From Paradesertivirga superstes (GTDB taxonomy: Bacteria > Bacteroidota > Bacteroidia > Sphingobacteriales > Sphingobacteriaceae), in contig NZ_JBBJCN010000002.1 in the NCBI RefSeq assembly GCF_037622515.1, forward strand, positions 62,001 through 126,000: a stretch of 64,000 nucleotides of DNA. The letters are read 5' to 3'. A model generated the notes under the pieces. It was not told the DNA's origin. It saw only the letters and a program-made list of their open reading frames with translations, and ran no database searches. The position numbers were made by a program, and so were the translations under genes. Shown here piece by piece: positions 9,680-18,574 of the stretch; position 1 is the first letter of the stretch; every line of letters starts with the position of its first letter.

Positions 9680-9733
9680 GCCACGAAGTCTCAGGAATAA
9701 AAGTGGTTCGCTTGTGTCTTAAGTCTTCGTGGC
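9680..9733. repeat. REP-like hairpin / bidirectional terminator
   Basis: A perfect 9-base inverted repeat, GCCACGAAG at 9680-9688 and CTTCGTGGC at 9725-9733, encloses 36 bases between two convergent genes. Sequences of this GCCACGAAG type occur as dispersed intergenic palindromes in many bacteria. Only this copy is seen in the window. It could end both transcripts, although U-tracts are weak (AAATTTTAAA on the right). Confidence 0.5.
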
Positions 9734-9743
9734 AAATTTTAAA

Positions 9744-10646
9744 TTAAAAGTAAACCTCCATTGCTACCCTAAATGTATTGCAGTGGGCCTCAACAATATC
9801 ATAGATCTTTTCTGAATATCCGCCTCCCATGCTAACCTGAAGGGGTATTTTATGGTTCTTGCACAGTTGTAATACCAATCGATCCCTGTCCTTACATCCT
9901 TTTCTGCTTAATGCCAGGTGCCCTAATTTATCGGTAGCAAGAACATCAACCCCCGAAAGGTATAATGCAAAATCCGGTTTAACTTTTTCAATTAATTCTG
10001 GCAAAGTATCGTGAAGGATTCTTAAATAATTATCATCACCAGTTCCTTCTTCAAGACCTATATCCAGATCTGATTTCTCTTTTCTGAATGGAAAATTCTT
10101 TTCTGCATGCATAGAAAAAGTAAAAACACCCGGTTCATCCCGAAAAATTTGAGCTGTTCCGTTACCCTGATGTACATCCAAATCAATAATAAGTATTGAG
10201 GAAGCTAAGCCATTTTTTAAAAGATAATTTGCAGCGATAGCCTGATCATTCAGCAAGCAGAAGCCTTCTCCCCAATTGCTACCTGCATGATGGGTTCCCC
10301 CGGCAACATTGAATGAAATACCAAATTCCTTTGCATACACACACCCATCAATTGTTCCCTGTGCAATGCTCCGTTCACGCTCAACCAGTTGCTTAGTCAA
10401 CGGAAAGCCAATTCGCCTCCCCTCCTGCGGGCTTAGCTTAAGATCCCGTAAACTCTCCCAGTAATTTATATCATGTGTAAGCAGAATAGTATCCTCATCG
10501 ACTCTACCAGGAGAAAATAAATTTTCAGATCTGATCAATCCTTCACGTAACAGTTGCTCTGGAATAAGTTCATACTTAATCATCGGAAAACGATGTCCCT
10601 GAGGTAAAGGATGTGCGTAAATCTTATCAAAAGCTATCTTTAACAA
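9744..10646 (-). CDS. Histone deacetylase / acetoin utilisation deacetylase family protein
   Basis: The 300-residue protein belongs to the arginase/deacetylase fold (class with AcuC and bacterial HDAC-like amidohydrolases). Zn and catalytic motifs are present: GGTHHAG with His119 and His120, DLDVHQGNG with Asp157 and His159, and SGVDVLATDKLG, whose Asp corresponds to the third metal ligand region. The real substrate is not known; acetylated lysines or small acetylated amines are candidates. The frame opens with a TTG at 10646. I keep this start because the N-terminus (HPLPQGHRFPM) is family-typical and the first internal ATG would remove it. This TTG overlaps the end of the DUF1015 gene by 7 bases, so translation is probably coupled. 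Confidence 0.9.
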   Translation of the reverse strand: MLKIAFDKIYAHPLPQGHRFPMIKYELIPEQLLREGLIRSENLFSPGRVDEDTILLTHDINYWESLRDLKLSPQEGRRIGFPLTKQLVERERSIAQGTIDGCVYAKEFGISFNVAGGTHHAGSNWGEGFCLLNDQAIAANYLLKNGLASSILIIDLDVHQGNGTAQIFRDEPGVFTFSMHAEKNFPFRKEKSDLDIGLEEGTGDDNYLRILHDTLPELIEKVKPDFALYLSGVDVLATDKLGHLALSRKGCKDRDRLVLQLCKNHKIPLQVSMGGGYSEKIYDIVEAHCNTFRVAMEVYF

Positions 10647-11881
10647 AATAAATCGATATGATGAATTAATAAACCAACCGGGAATTTGGGTTCAAACAAG
10701 GTAGACTTGGGCGGCAAAATCTCTCCTGAATCAGCAACTTTAAAAAGATCATTAATTGTTATAGGATTAATTGAAAAGAAAAGATCAAATTCTCCTGAAT
10801 CTACCCTTTCTTCTATAACTGCATTCGGATAGTTACTTGAAATAAAACTCAATCGTTCGCTTGATTCAAAATCAGAAATATCAAGCAAGGGCTTTAAAAT
10901 ATGTTCATGTAAAATACTCACGGCTAAGGTATCCGCGAATTTTGAATTCGACAATAAACCGGCTTTTATTTCAAGGTTATACCAACATTTATTCATGTAA
11001 AGAGCAATCTGGTTATTATCCGGTTTCGCATAATTCTGAATACCAGTCACTTCGAATCCTTGTTTTAACTTTTCCAGAAACATATCAGGTGTAAAGTCTT
11101 TAAGACCCTTAACTAAGCGATCAAAAGAATTTATAATCAATTGGTCATCAGACATATATACAGATGAGAAATAATTGAATTCTTCAGATCCATCCCAGAT
11201 CGTTACTTCAGACCGCTTTTTTAAACCATAGTTTAACGCTGCCGCAACCCTGTGGTGCCCATCTGCAATATAAGCTGTATCAACGCTTAAAAAAGCTTGC
11301 AATAATTCATCTAATTCGGATGGGTTATCAATCTTCCACAATTTGTGAATTTCTTTGTCCTTTTGAAATTCTAAAGCCGGAGAAAGCTCCATTGCTGAAC
11401 TAATTCTTTCATTTATGGATGGTGAGGATCGATAGGTTACTAAAACCGGATTAGCGTCAATGCCGGTCTTTTCCAGATAAGTGGCAAGCTGTACTTCCCT
11501 TTCGGGTCTGGTATGTTCATGTCTTTTAAGAATTCCTTTAGCATAATCATCAATCAAAGTCATCGTCCAAATACCGGTGAAGCTCCTGGAATCTCTAACT
11601 AATTGATAAATATAAACCGAAGGACCTTCCTCCGGAACTAAAATTCCCTTTCTTAAAAAGCTTTTTAAATTTTCATTGATCTGATTAAATACCAGGTCCT
11701 TTTTTTCTTCATTTTTTACCTCAGAATGTATTTCTGGAACCAGTAAATGAATAAACGAACACGGATTGGAGTTTCTGATCTTTTTTGCCGTTTCCAAAGA
11801 CATATCTTCTATTGTACTCACAACCTTTCCTGCATATGCTGCACTGGGATGAATAGCTTTAAATGCTTTAATTGTGGGCAT
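10640..11881 (-). CDS. DUF1015 family protein
   Basis: The 413-residue cytoplasmic protein belongs to DUF1015, marked by ADGHHRVAAAL (near residues 206-216) and by TRPEREVQLATYLEKTG (about 124-140). The HH-R motif recalls ParB/sulfiredoxin-type nucleotide-binding sites, but this is only a resemblance; the function is undescribed to my knowledge. It lies 139 bases downstream of serA, across a likely terminator. In other bacteria DUF1015 genes are also found near serine biosynthesis genes, which hints at a role connected to serine or one-carbon metabolism. It overlaps the deacetylase gene by 7 bases. Confidence 0.9.
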   Translation of the reverse strand: MPTIKAFKAIHPSAAYAGKVVSTIEDMSLETAKKIRNSNPCSFIHLLVPEIHSEVKNEEKKDLVFNQINENLKSFLRKGILVPEEGPSVYIYQLVRDSRSFTGIWTMTLIDDYAKGILKRHEHTRPEREVQLATYLEKTGIDANPVLVTYRSSPSINERISSAMELSPALEFQKDKEIHKLWKIDNPSELDELLQAFLSVDTAYIADGHHRVAAALNYGLKKRSEVTIWDGSEEFNYFSSVYMSDDQLIINSFDRLVKGLKDFTPDMFLEKLKQGFEVTGIQNYAKPDNNQIALYMNKCWYNLEIKAGLLSNSKFADTLAVSILHEHILKPLLDISDFESSERLSFISSNYPNAVIEERVDSGEFDLFFSINPITINDLFKVADSGEILPPKSTLFEPKFPVGLLIHHIDLFC

Positions 11882-11968
11882 ATATAGTCTTTCTTAATTA
11901 CAACACCAGTAATCATAAAAAGTCAAATTTTACGAATATATTTTGTAATTCATCAAAACTCACTCCAT

Positions 11969-12002
11969 AAAAAAAGGTTGCCTATTCTCACAGACAACCT
12001 TT
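11969..12002 (-). terminator. Rho-independent terminator of serA
   Basis: On the minus strand AAAGGTTG (from 12002) pairs with CAACCTTT (ending at 11973) around a 14-base loop and is followed by a run of U (plus-strand A run 11969-11975). It stands 18 bases after the serA stop and should separate serC-serA from the DUF1015/deacetylase pair. Confidence 0.8.
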
Positions 12003-12020
12003 ACATTATTTTAATGAAAT

Positions 12021-12971
12021 CTATTTATTGAAGTATTCAATAATAAGACTGGCAAGTTCCACACCAATTCTTTCTTGCGCCTCGTTAGTGGCAGCACCGA
12101 TATGAGGTGTAAGTGAAATCTTTGGATGGTTTAAAATTTCCTGACGAGGGGTTGGTTCGTTATCGAAAACATCTAAGCCAGCAAAAGCAACTTTACCTGA
12201 ATCTAAAGCTTCAATAAGCGCAAGTTCATCAATTGCACCACCACGGGCGCAATTTACAACACCTGCTCCCTTTTTGATTTTTTCAAATTCTTCTTTACCA
12301 AGAATCGCTTTATCCACAAAAGGTATATGTAAGCTGATGAAATCAGATTCAGCTAAAAGTTCATCTAAACTTGACCTTTTAACAGGAACTTTAACGTTTA
12401 CACCACCAGCTAGATTTAATTCAATTTCTGTAGGGAAATCATAAACATCATAGCCTAATACCTCCATACCAAGTCCAAGAGCCATTTTAGCAGTCTCTCT
12501 ACCAATACGGCCCATTCCAATGATACCTATCTTTTTACCTTTCAACTCAATCCCTTTAGCGTAAGCTTTTTTCAGGTCATTGAATTTAGTGTTTCCTTCA
12601 ACGGGCATTTTACGGTTTGAATCTTGTAAAAAGCGCACTCCAGTAAAAAGATGTGCAAAAACAAGTTCTGCAACAGACGGAGATGATGCCGCAGGAGTGT
12701 TTACTACTGCTAAATTTTTAGACCTTGCATAGTCAACATCAATATTGTCCATTCCAACGCCACCACGACCTATAAGTCGTAGGTTAGGACAAGCATCAAT
12801 TAATTCTTTACGAACTTTTGTAGCGCTACGAACTGTAATAGCATCATAATTCTTTAAAGCTTCGGGTAATTGATCCTGAGGGATATTTTGAGTCTCAACA
12901 AAAAAACCAGCAGCTTCAAGCATGCTTTTTCCAGTCGGGTCTATACCATCATTGGCAAGAATTTTAATCAT
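12021..12971 (-). CDS. serA: D-3-phosphoglycerate dehydrogenase (short form)
   Basis: The enzyme oxidises 3-phosphoglycerate to 3-phosphohydroxypyruvate with NAD+, the first step of serine synthesis. The 316 residues include the Rossmann motif GMGRIG at 152-157, and the catalytic Arg (NCARGG), Glu (DNEPTP) and His (LTPHIGAAT) of the D-2-hydroxyacid dehydrogenase family. Unlike the E. coli enzyme it has no C-terminal ACT domain, so feedback inhibition by serine through that domain is not expected. Such short forms are normal in Bacteroidota. It is 52 bases downstream of serC, which does the next reaction, so the pair forms an operon. Confidence 0.94.
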   Translation of the reverse strand: MIKILANDGIDPTGKSMLEAAGFFVETQNIPQDQLPEALKNYDAITVRSATKVRKELIDACPNLRLIGRGGVGMDNIDVDYARSKNLAVVNTPAASSPSVAELVFAHLFTGVRFLQDSNRKMPVEGNTKFNDLKKAYAKGIELKGKKIGIIGMGRIGRETAKMALGLGMEVLGYDVYDFPTEIELNLAGGVNVKVPVKRSSLDELLAESDFISLHIPFVDKAILGKEEFEKIKKGAGVVNCARGGAIDELALIEALDSGKVAFAGLDVFDNEPTPRQEILNHPKISLTPHIGAATNEAQERIGVELASLIIEYFNK

Positions 12972-13023
12972 TATTATTACGATTTAGAATTAAACTTTAA
13001 TATTTAGCTCAGAGGAAACAAAA

Positions 13024-14091
13024 TTATCTGGCTGTTTCCGCAAACTCCTGCATTACATCAATTAAACGATGAATTGCAGTTATTGGCAATGCATTATAAA
13101 TTGAAGCTCTAAAACCACCAACACTACGGTGACCTTTAATTCCAACCATTCCGCGTTCTTCTGCTAATTTTAAAAATGGTTTTTCCAGTTCAGGATTTTC
13201 CATTACAAAACAAACATTCATTCTTGAGCGATCTTCTACTTTACAAGGCCCTTTAAATAAAGGATTACGGTCAATCTCTTCATATAAAGCATCGGCTTTA
13301 GCAATGTTTTCCTGCTCAATAGCTGCTACTCCACCTTTAGACTTTAACCATTGGAGGTTAAGCATGGAAACATAAATTGAGAATACAGAAGGGGTATTAT
13401 AAAGCGATTTGTTATCCGCATGAATTTTATAATCGAACATTGAAGGTAGTTTCCTTCCAGATTTTCCAATTAATTCATCTTTAACTATAACCAGAGTTAC
13501 TCCGGCAGGTCCCATATTTTTCTGTGCTCCTGCGTAAATTATCCCGAAATCAGATACATTTATAACACGGCTGAAAATATCGGAAGACATATCGCACGCA
13601 ATTGGAACAGAAGTTTTAGGGAATTCAAATAATTCAGTTCCAAAAATTGTGTTATTAGACGTGAAATGGAAATAATCAACATCCGTTGGGATTTCATATC
13701 CTTTAGGGATGTAAGTATAATTTGCATCTTTTGAAGAAGCAACAATTTTCACCTCCCCAAATAATTTAGCCTCTTTAGCTGCTTTACTTGCCCATGCTCC
13801 TGAGTCTAAATAAGCTGCCGAACCACCTTCCGGCATTAAATTCATAGGTACCATAGAGAATTGAGTGCTCGCTCCACCTTGTAAAAACAATATTGAATAG
13901 CCATCAGGAACATTCAATAATTCTTTAACAAGCTTAATGGATTCATCCATAACAGCCTCAAATTCAGGAGCTCTGTGTGAGATCTCCAGGATAGATAATC
14001 CAGTGTCGTTAAAATTTAAAACGGCCTGTGAAGCTTGTTTAAAAACTTCCTGGGGTAAAATACAAGGGCCGGCGCCGAAGTTACATTTCAT
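13024..14091 (-). CDS. serC: Phosphoserine aminotransferase
   Basis: This PLP enzyme transaminates 3-phosphohydroxypyruvate with glutamate to phosphoserine. It also acts on the analogous intermediate in pyridoxal phosphate synthesis. The 355-residue length is standard. Visible family signatures are the N-terminal NFGAGPCILP, the phosphate-binding QGGAST (71-76), and the PLP lysine Lys191 in YAGAQKNMGPAG. It is the first gene of the serC-serA operon. The matching serB phosphatase is not in the window. Confidence 0.97.
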   Translation of the reverse strand: MKCNFGAGPCILPQEVFKQASQAVLNFNDTGLSILEISHRAPEFEAVMDESIKLVKELLNVPDGYSILFLQGGASTQFSMVPMNLMPEGGSAAYLDSGAWASKAAKEAKLFGEVKIVASSKDANYTYIPKGYEIPTDVDYFHFTSNNTIFGTELFEFPKTSVPIACDMSSDIFSRVINVSDFGIIYAGAQKNMGPAGVTLVIVKDELIGKSGRKLPSMFDYKIHADNKSLYNTPSVFSIYVSMLNLQWLKSKGGVAAIEQENIAKADALYEEIDRNPLFKGPCKVEDRSRMNVCFVMENPELEKPFLKLAEERGMVGIKGHRSVGGFRASIYNALPITAIHRLIDVMQEFAETAR

Positions 14092-14145
14092 TTTGGGTCA
14101 GTGTTTGATAGTGCCAAATTTAGGATATTTATATCTTTTTCCGTC

Positions 14146-16575
14146 TTATTTTTTGATTTTTGCAATAATTTTTATATTTAACTGACGGGATGTTAAATAG
14201 TTTGGGATTGCATATTGGTTATTACTTATATCTTTTATCCATAAATATGATACCGTATTGTGTATGTTTAATAAATTAAATACCTCAGCATAAGCGATAA
14301 ACGAATTAAAATGACGGTTTAAAAATTTTAATCTGTTGCTGCTTCCACCTTGCAAAAAATCCTTTGAAAAACCAATGTCAGCTCGTCTATACGAAGGAAT
14401 CTTAAAATTGTCGCGATATCGCTCCGTTTGAGGCGGACCTACTGGTAATCCTGTACCATATAATAATGTTAAATGTACTTTGTAGGTTGGACTATTAAAA
14501 AGTTCATCCTGAAAAAAAGCTGAAAAATTTATACGCTGATCTGTAGGGCGTTTTAAATATCGAGGATAAACGGTTGATATATTTCCCTTTTCGTCTTTAG
14601 TTTGGTACGAATCATCCTGAATGTCTTCAGCTGTTTTCATTAAGGAAAGTCTGAATGATGATTCAAGTCCAGGAACAAATTCTTTACTTATTGCGAGATC
14701 TGCACCCATTGCATAACCATGCGATTGTTGATCCGCGAAATAACGCACTCTTAGATTCTCAATTTTGTAGGGAATAAGATTGATGAGTTTTTTATAATAA
14801 ACTTCAGTTGAGAATTTCAGTACACCCTTGCTGTTTTTAATAAAATTGTCGGTAGCAGCTAAAACATGAACTGAGCGTTGGGTTTTAGACTGGGCATTTA
14901 AATTTCCGTTAAAATTCCTCAATTCACGATAAAAAGGCGGCTGATTGTAAGACCCGGCAGAAAAGCGCCATAATCTGTTCCCGGTTATAGTAGAGTAGAC
15001 TGCACCGACTCTCGGACTTAAAAGAAATTCGTTGGTAAAGGAGTTATATAAACCTCGCAAGCCAGCTGAAAAAGTTATCCGTGATGATACAGGCAAAGTA
15101 TTTTGAACAAAGGCGGTTAGTCTGGTTGTATTTACCGAATTTTCTGCGTTTACAACATCTGCAAAAGGCAGGCTGCCATTAGTGTTTGGTAAGGTATATC
15201 CAGCGGAATCAATTAAATGGTATTCATTTAAACGATCAGTAATAATATCATTTTGATACCTTATCCCAGACTCCCAGAATGATGCTCCTTTTTGGTAGTA
15301 AGCCCTGAATTCAGAACTGTTTACTGAGACCTTAAGTTTATTTCTGGCATAATCATAATTTACACCTATGCCCCGGTTAATCCTTACATTTTCAAAGCCT
15401 TCATAATCCATAGAGGGTTCATCAAAAATATAACTTCCCTCAATATCAAAAGTTTCCTGCTCAGAATTGTTGAAACTTGTGCTGATCCACTTAAACCATA
15501 GATTTTGCTGAGGTTTATAGGTTAAGGTAAAGGCTCCTGCCAGAGACTCATATCTGTCTTTTTCTTGTCCCTGATAATTAATTTTTAACCTGAACTGCTG
15601 ATTAAGAGTGCCGAAAACCGTCTCCCTGCTTTGCGGTATAAGCGTAAACCTGCTTAAGTTATAGTCGCCAAATACTGAGAGATTAATTTTTTTGTTTAAA
15701 TCTATAGAATAGAGAACCTGGAAATCATAAAATTGGGGCTGATAACTTCCAATCACAGGTTGTGAACGCAAAATACTTTGATTCGATTTATTACGGAATC
15801 CAGCAAGCAGAAACCCGTTACTATACTTTTTTTTTACAGAGGCAGAGAGCCCAAGCATTCCGGCAGAGGCAATAAACTGCGTGCTGTCTGGCTTATTGTA
15901 ACGGATATCAAGTACAGACGATAACTTGTCACCATATTTTGCTTCAAAACCCCCTGCGGAAAAACTGGCTTTACTTACTAATTCTGGATTAATAAAGCTT
16001 AAACCTTCCTGCTGTCCGTTTCGAACCAGTAATGGCCTGAAAATTTCTATATCATTTACATAAATAAGGTTTTCATCGAAATTTCCACCACGAACCGAAT
16101 ATTGTGAGCTCAATTCATTATTAGATGAAACACCAGGCAACGTTTTTAATAGAGATTCAAAGTTTCCCGATACTGAAGGAATATTTTGAATTAAGCCTCC
16201 ATCGATCGTTTGAATGTTTCCCATTCTATTATCTTCAGCATTAATCGTAACAGTACTGAGTTGATTAACATCAGAAACAAGGAGAATATTCTTAACGATT
16301 TGATCCTGGTCAGTCCTGATGGTGATTATTTGAGAAATATAACCGGTTAAACTGTAGGAAACTTTTATTTCACTGGCGGGTTTAGCCAGGATAGTTAGTT
16401 TATAATAGCCATTCTTATCGCTTTTAACTATTCTATCAGAGTTTAAAAGTTTAATATTTACTCCTTCAAGTGATTCTTTTTTTTCGTTCTGTACCCTACC
16501 CGTTATTGTAATTTTATTTTGAGCAAAAGCCAAGATGGTGGAAAGAAGCAAATTAAGCAGTATAAAATTCCTCAT
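14146..16575 (-). CDS. TonB-dependent outer-membrane receptor
   Basis: The 809-residue protein starts with a signal peptide (about residues 1-18, FAQ) and a carboxypeptidase-like regulatory beta-sandwich (about 22-105, GRVQNEKKESLEGVNIKLL). A plug domain follows (about 125-235, with QYSVRGGNFDENLIYVNDIEI), then a beta-barrel to the C-terminus. It would import a ligand across the outer membrane using TonB energy. The ligand is unknown and no partner SusD or ABC transporter is adjacent. The gene begins 4 bases after the rpe stop codon, so the two are co-transcribed, but the functions look unrelated. Confidence 0.92.
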   Translation of the reverse strand: MRNFILLNLLLSTILAFAQNKITITGRVQNEKKESLEGVNIKLLNSDRIVKSDKNGYYKLTILAKPASEIKVSYSLTGYISQIITIRTDQDQIVKNILLVSDVNQLSTVTINAEDNRMGNIQTIDGGLIQNIPSVSGNFESLLKTLPGVSSNNELSSQYSVRGGNFDENLIYVNDIEIFRPLLVRNGQQEGLSFINPELVSKASFSAGGFEAKYGDKLSSVLDIRYNKPDSTQFIASAGMLGLSASVKKKYSNGFLLAGFRNKSNQSILRSQPVIGSYQPQFYDFQVLYSIDLNKKINLSVFGDYNLSRFTLIPQSRETVFGTLNQQFRLKINYQGQEKDRYESLAGAFTLTYKPQQNLWFKWISTSFNNSEQETFDIEGSYIFDEPSMDYEGFENVRINRGIGVNYDYARNKLKVSVNSSEFRAYYQKGASFWESGIRYQNDIITDRLNEYHLIDSAGYTLPNTNGSLPFADVVNAENSVNTTRLTAFVQNTLPVSSRITFSAGLRGLYNSFTNEFLLSPRVGAVYSTITGNRLWRFSAGSYNQPPFYRELRNFNGNLNAQSKTQRSVHVLAATDNFIKNSKGVLKFSTEVYYKKLINLIPYKIENLRVRYFADQQSHGYAMGADLAISKEFVPGLESSFRLSLMKTAEDIQDDSYQTKDEKGNISTVYPRYLKRPTDQRINFSAFFQDELFNSPTYKVHLTLLYGTGLPVGPPQTERYRDNFKIPSYRRADIGFSKDFLQGGSSNRLKFLNRHFNSFIAYAEVFNLLNIHNTVSYLWIKDISNNQYAIPNYLTSRQLNIKIIAKIKK

Positions 16576-16579
16576 TCAC

Positions 16580-17251
16580 TCAGGCTTGCAATGTGTGATC
16601 CTGTGTTTGCTTTAACTGAGAAATTACTTTTTCCGGTTCAGTTGAAGTAAAAACAAAATTACCCGCAACCAAAACATTTGCCCCAGCATCAAGCAATGCG
16701 GCAGAATTATCAAGATTCACGCCACCATCGATTTCTATGTAAAGGCTTTCATTTCTGCCCGCAGCCATATTTTTTAGGGCACGAATTTTACGGAAAGTAT
16801 TTGGTATGAATTTTTGAGCTCCAAAACCCGGATTAACAGACATTAAAAGAACCATGTCAATATCTTCAATAATATCTTCAAGTACACTCACAGGTGTATG
16901 CGGATTGAGTGCTACTCCAGCTATGCAACCCAGGGCTTTAATAGCTTGTATTGTACGATGAAGATGGGTGCAGGCCTCGTAATGAACAGTTATGGTAGCA
17001 GCTCCGGCTTTTTTACATTGTTCAAGATATCGGTCAGGATCAATTATCATTAAATGAACATCCAGTGGTTTTTTTGCATGTCTGGCAATTGCGTCCAAAA
17101 CCGGAAATCCGAATGAAATATTAGGAACGAAAACCCCGTCCATAATATCTATATGAAACCAATCAGCTTCACTCCTATTTACCATGTCGATATCGTTTTT
17201 TAAATTGGCGAAGTCAGCGGCTAATACCGATGGAGCTATAAGATGGTTCAT
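16580..17251 (-). CDS. rpe: Ribulose-phosphate 3-epimerase
   Basis: This TIM-barrel enzyme interconverts D-ribulose 5-phosphate and D-xylulose 5-phosphate in the pentose phosphate pathway. It has 223 residues, as expected. Signatures are IAPSVLAADFANL at the N-terminus, the metal and catalytic residues in WFHIDIMDGVFVPNISFG (near 36-53, His and Asp), LDVHLMI with another His, LLMSVNPGFGAQKF near 143, and EIDGGVN with the second catalytic Asp. It lies directly upstream of a TonB receptor gene. Confidence 0.97.
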   Translation of the reverse strand: MNHLIAPSVLAADFANLKNDIDMVNRSEADWFHIDIMDGVFVPNISFGFPVLDAIARHAKKPLDVHLMIIDPDRYLEQCKKAGAATITVHYEACTHLHRTIQAIKALGCIAGVALNPHTPVSVLEDIIEDIDMVLLMSVNPGFGAQKFIPNTFRKIRALKNMAAGRNESLYIEIDGGVNLDNSAALLDAGANVLVAGNFVFTSTEPEKVISQLKQTQDHTLQA

Positions 17252-17342
17252 GAAGCAAATATAGTTGTTTGAAGTGTAAATATTAATGATTTTGACTTGA
17301 TTTTGAGACTGTCAGGCTTTTTTAATCACTCAAAAATCACAA

Positions 17343-17927
17343 TCAGGCAAGTGCCTTTTTTATTAATTCGGATCCTTTTTCAGAGTAATTCAGAGTTAAA
17401 GCAGCCGCTCTCCCGGGTTCACTCATTTTACCCCATGATTTTTGCAGTATGCGGATAAGTTTCGCATCATCATGTTTTGCCATAAAGTCCTCTAGTTCAA
17501 ATTCCAGGAAAACCAGGCATAAAGCATTCTCCATTGTTTGAACATCCTGGTCACTTTTTAGCTGTTGTTTGAGTACAATATGCTGAACCTTGTTTATCGT
17601 ATCAGTATCGTAACCAATTTGCGAAAGTATTTGACTTGCCTTTTCTGCATGGTATTTTGCGAGATTGCTTCGCCAGTTTAAATATCCCGCTTTTCCGTCA
17701 GGATAGGTTTCTCTGGGAACTTCCCACCTCCCGAGATGCTGACATCTGGAAGCAAGTAATAATGGTTCGCTGGCATTAGGATCTAGCTTTTTAATCCAGT
17801 TATGTACCTGGAGAGCAAAAAATAGTTCCTGAGGATACACCTCGCCATTAAAGGAATATTGTTTAGGATCCTTACTATTATAATTATCGAATAGCTCGAA
17901 AGCAATCTCTATTTTTTTTTCATCCAT
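17343..17927 (-). CDS. DUF4202 family protein
   Basis: This 194-residue cytoplasmic protein resembles DUF4202. Conserved-looking parts are LASRCQHLGRWEVPRETYP (near 58-76) and the central YHAEKASQILSQIGYD. Histidines and acidic residues in the CQHLGRW, YHAEKA, HIVLKQ and FLEFELEDF stretches are reminiscent of an HD-type metal-dependent hydrolase fold, but I cannot confirm that. No function is known to me. It stands 91 bases upstream of rpe and is read in the same direction. Confidence 0.75.
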   Translation of the reverse strand: MDEKKIEIAFELFDNYNSKDPKQYSFNGEVYPQELFFALQVHNWIKKLDPNASEPLLLASRCQHLGRWEVPRETYPDGKAGYLNWRSNLAKYHAEKASQILSQIGYDTDTINKVQHIVLKQQLKSDQDVQTMENALCLVFLEFELEDFMAKHDDAKLIRILQKSWGKMSEPGRAAALTLNYSEKGSELIKKALA

Positions 17928-18087
17928 TGCGATAAATTTAGAAAAAAACGAGATTAATTTAATATGATTTTAAAATCAATCTTAAAAAATGTAAAAAGCA
18001 TATTCAATCATTCCTGAAAAGAATAAATGAATATGCCTTAGAGTACAAGTATGTTAGAAATATTAATGTTCTGGTATAAAAAAAGTA

Positions 18088-18378
18088 TTAAAGTACTAGT
18101 ACACTGTTCGTACTTCCAAAGGAATTAGGTTGCTGAGCATCTGCATCTTCCTCTATAAGCCATTCTGTATTATTTACACGATATTTAAATTCATGTTTTG
18201 AGTCCTTGGGTAAAGCTAATTCGGCAGAAAAAGAGCCGTCTTTCTTCTTGCTTAATGGAATCGGAGTTTCCCAATCGCTGTTTAAGCCAAAAATCTCAAC
18301 TGTTTTTGCGTCCTTATTAGTTAAAGTAAATTTTACTTTATATGTGCCTTTTGATTTAACGAATGTCTTTTGTAGCAT
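18088..18378 (-). CDS. Isoamylase early-set / CBM48-like glycogen-binding domain protein
   Basis: The 96-residue protein consists of a single Ig-like domain of the AMPK/isoamylase N-terminal (CBM48) type. It shows VKFTLTNKDAKTVEIFGLNSDWET, in which FGLNSDW is the typical turn, then ELALPKDSKHEFKYRVNN, and WLIEEDADAQQPNSFG as the last strands. Stand-alone proteins of this kind are common in Bacteroidota and may bind alpha-glucans; this has not been shown here. No enzyme domain is attached. No signal peptide is visible, so it should be cytoplasmic. Confidence 0.82.
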   Translation of the reverse strand: MLQKTFVKSKGTYKVKFTLTNKDAKTVEIFGLNSDWETPIPLSKKKDGSFSAELALPKDSKHEFKYRVNNTEWLIEEDADAQQPNSFGSTNSVLVL

Positions 18379-18545
18379 TTTTCCGTAGAATTAATTGTTA
18401 TTTTTATTCAAAATAAGGTAAAATAATATATAAATCATAATAATATTGCAAATCTTTTAAAAAAAGTGAAAAACATATTTTTAGTCCGATTGTTTTATTG
18501 ATTTTTTTATTTTATCACACAAATATAACCCTGTGGGAAAGGTAT

Positions 18546-18574
18546 AAAAAAAGCCCCTGAATCGGGGCTTTTTT
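18546..18574 (-). terminator. Rho-independent terminator of pnp
   Basis: AAAAAAAGCCCC (18546-18557) and GGGGCTTTTTT (18564-18574) form a GC-rich stem with a 6-base loop, ending next to the pnp stop codon at 18575. U-tracts on both sides make it potentially bidirectional. Confidence 0.88.
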
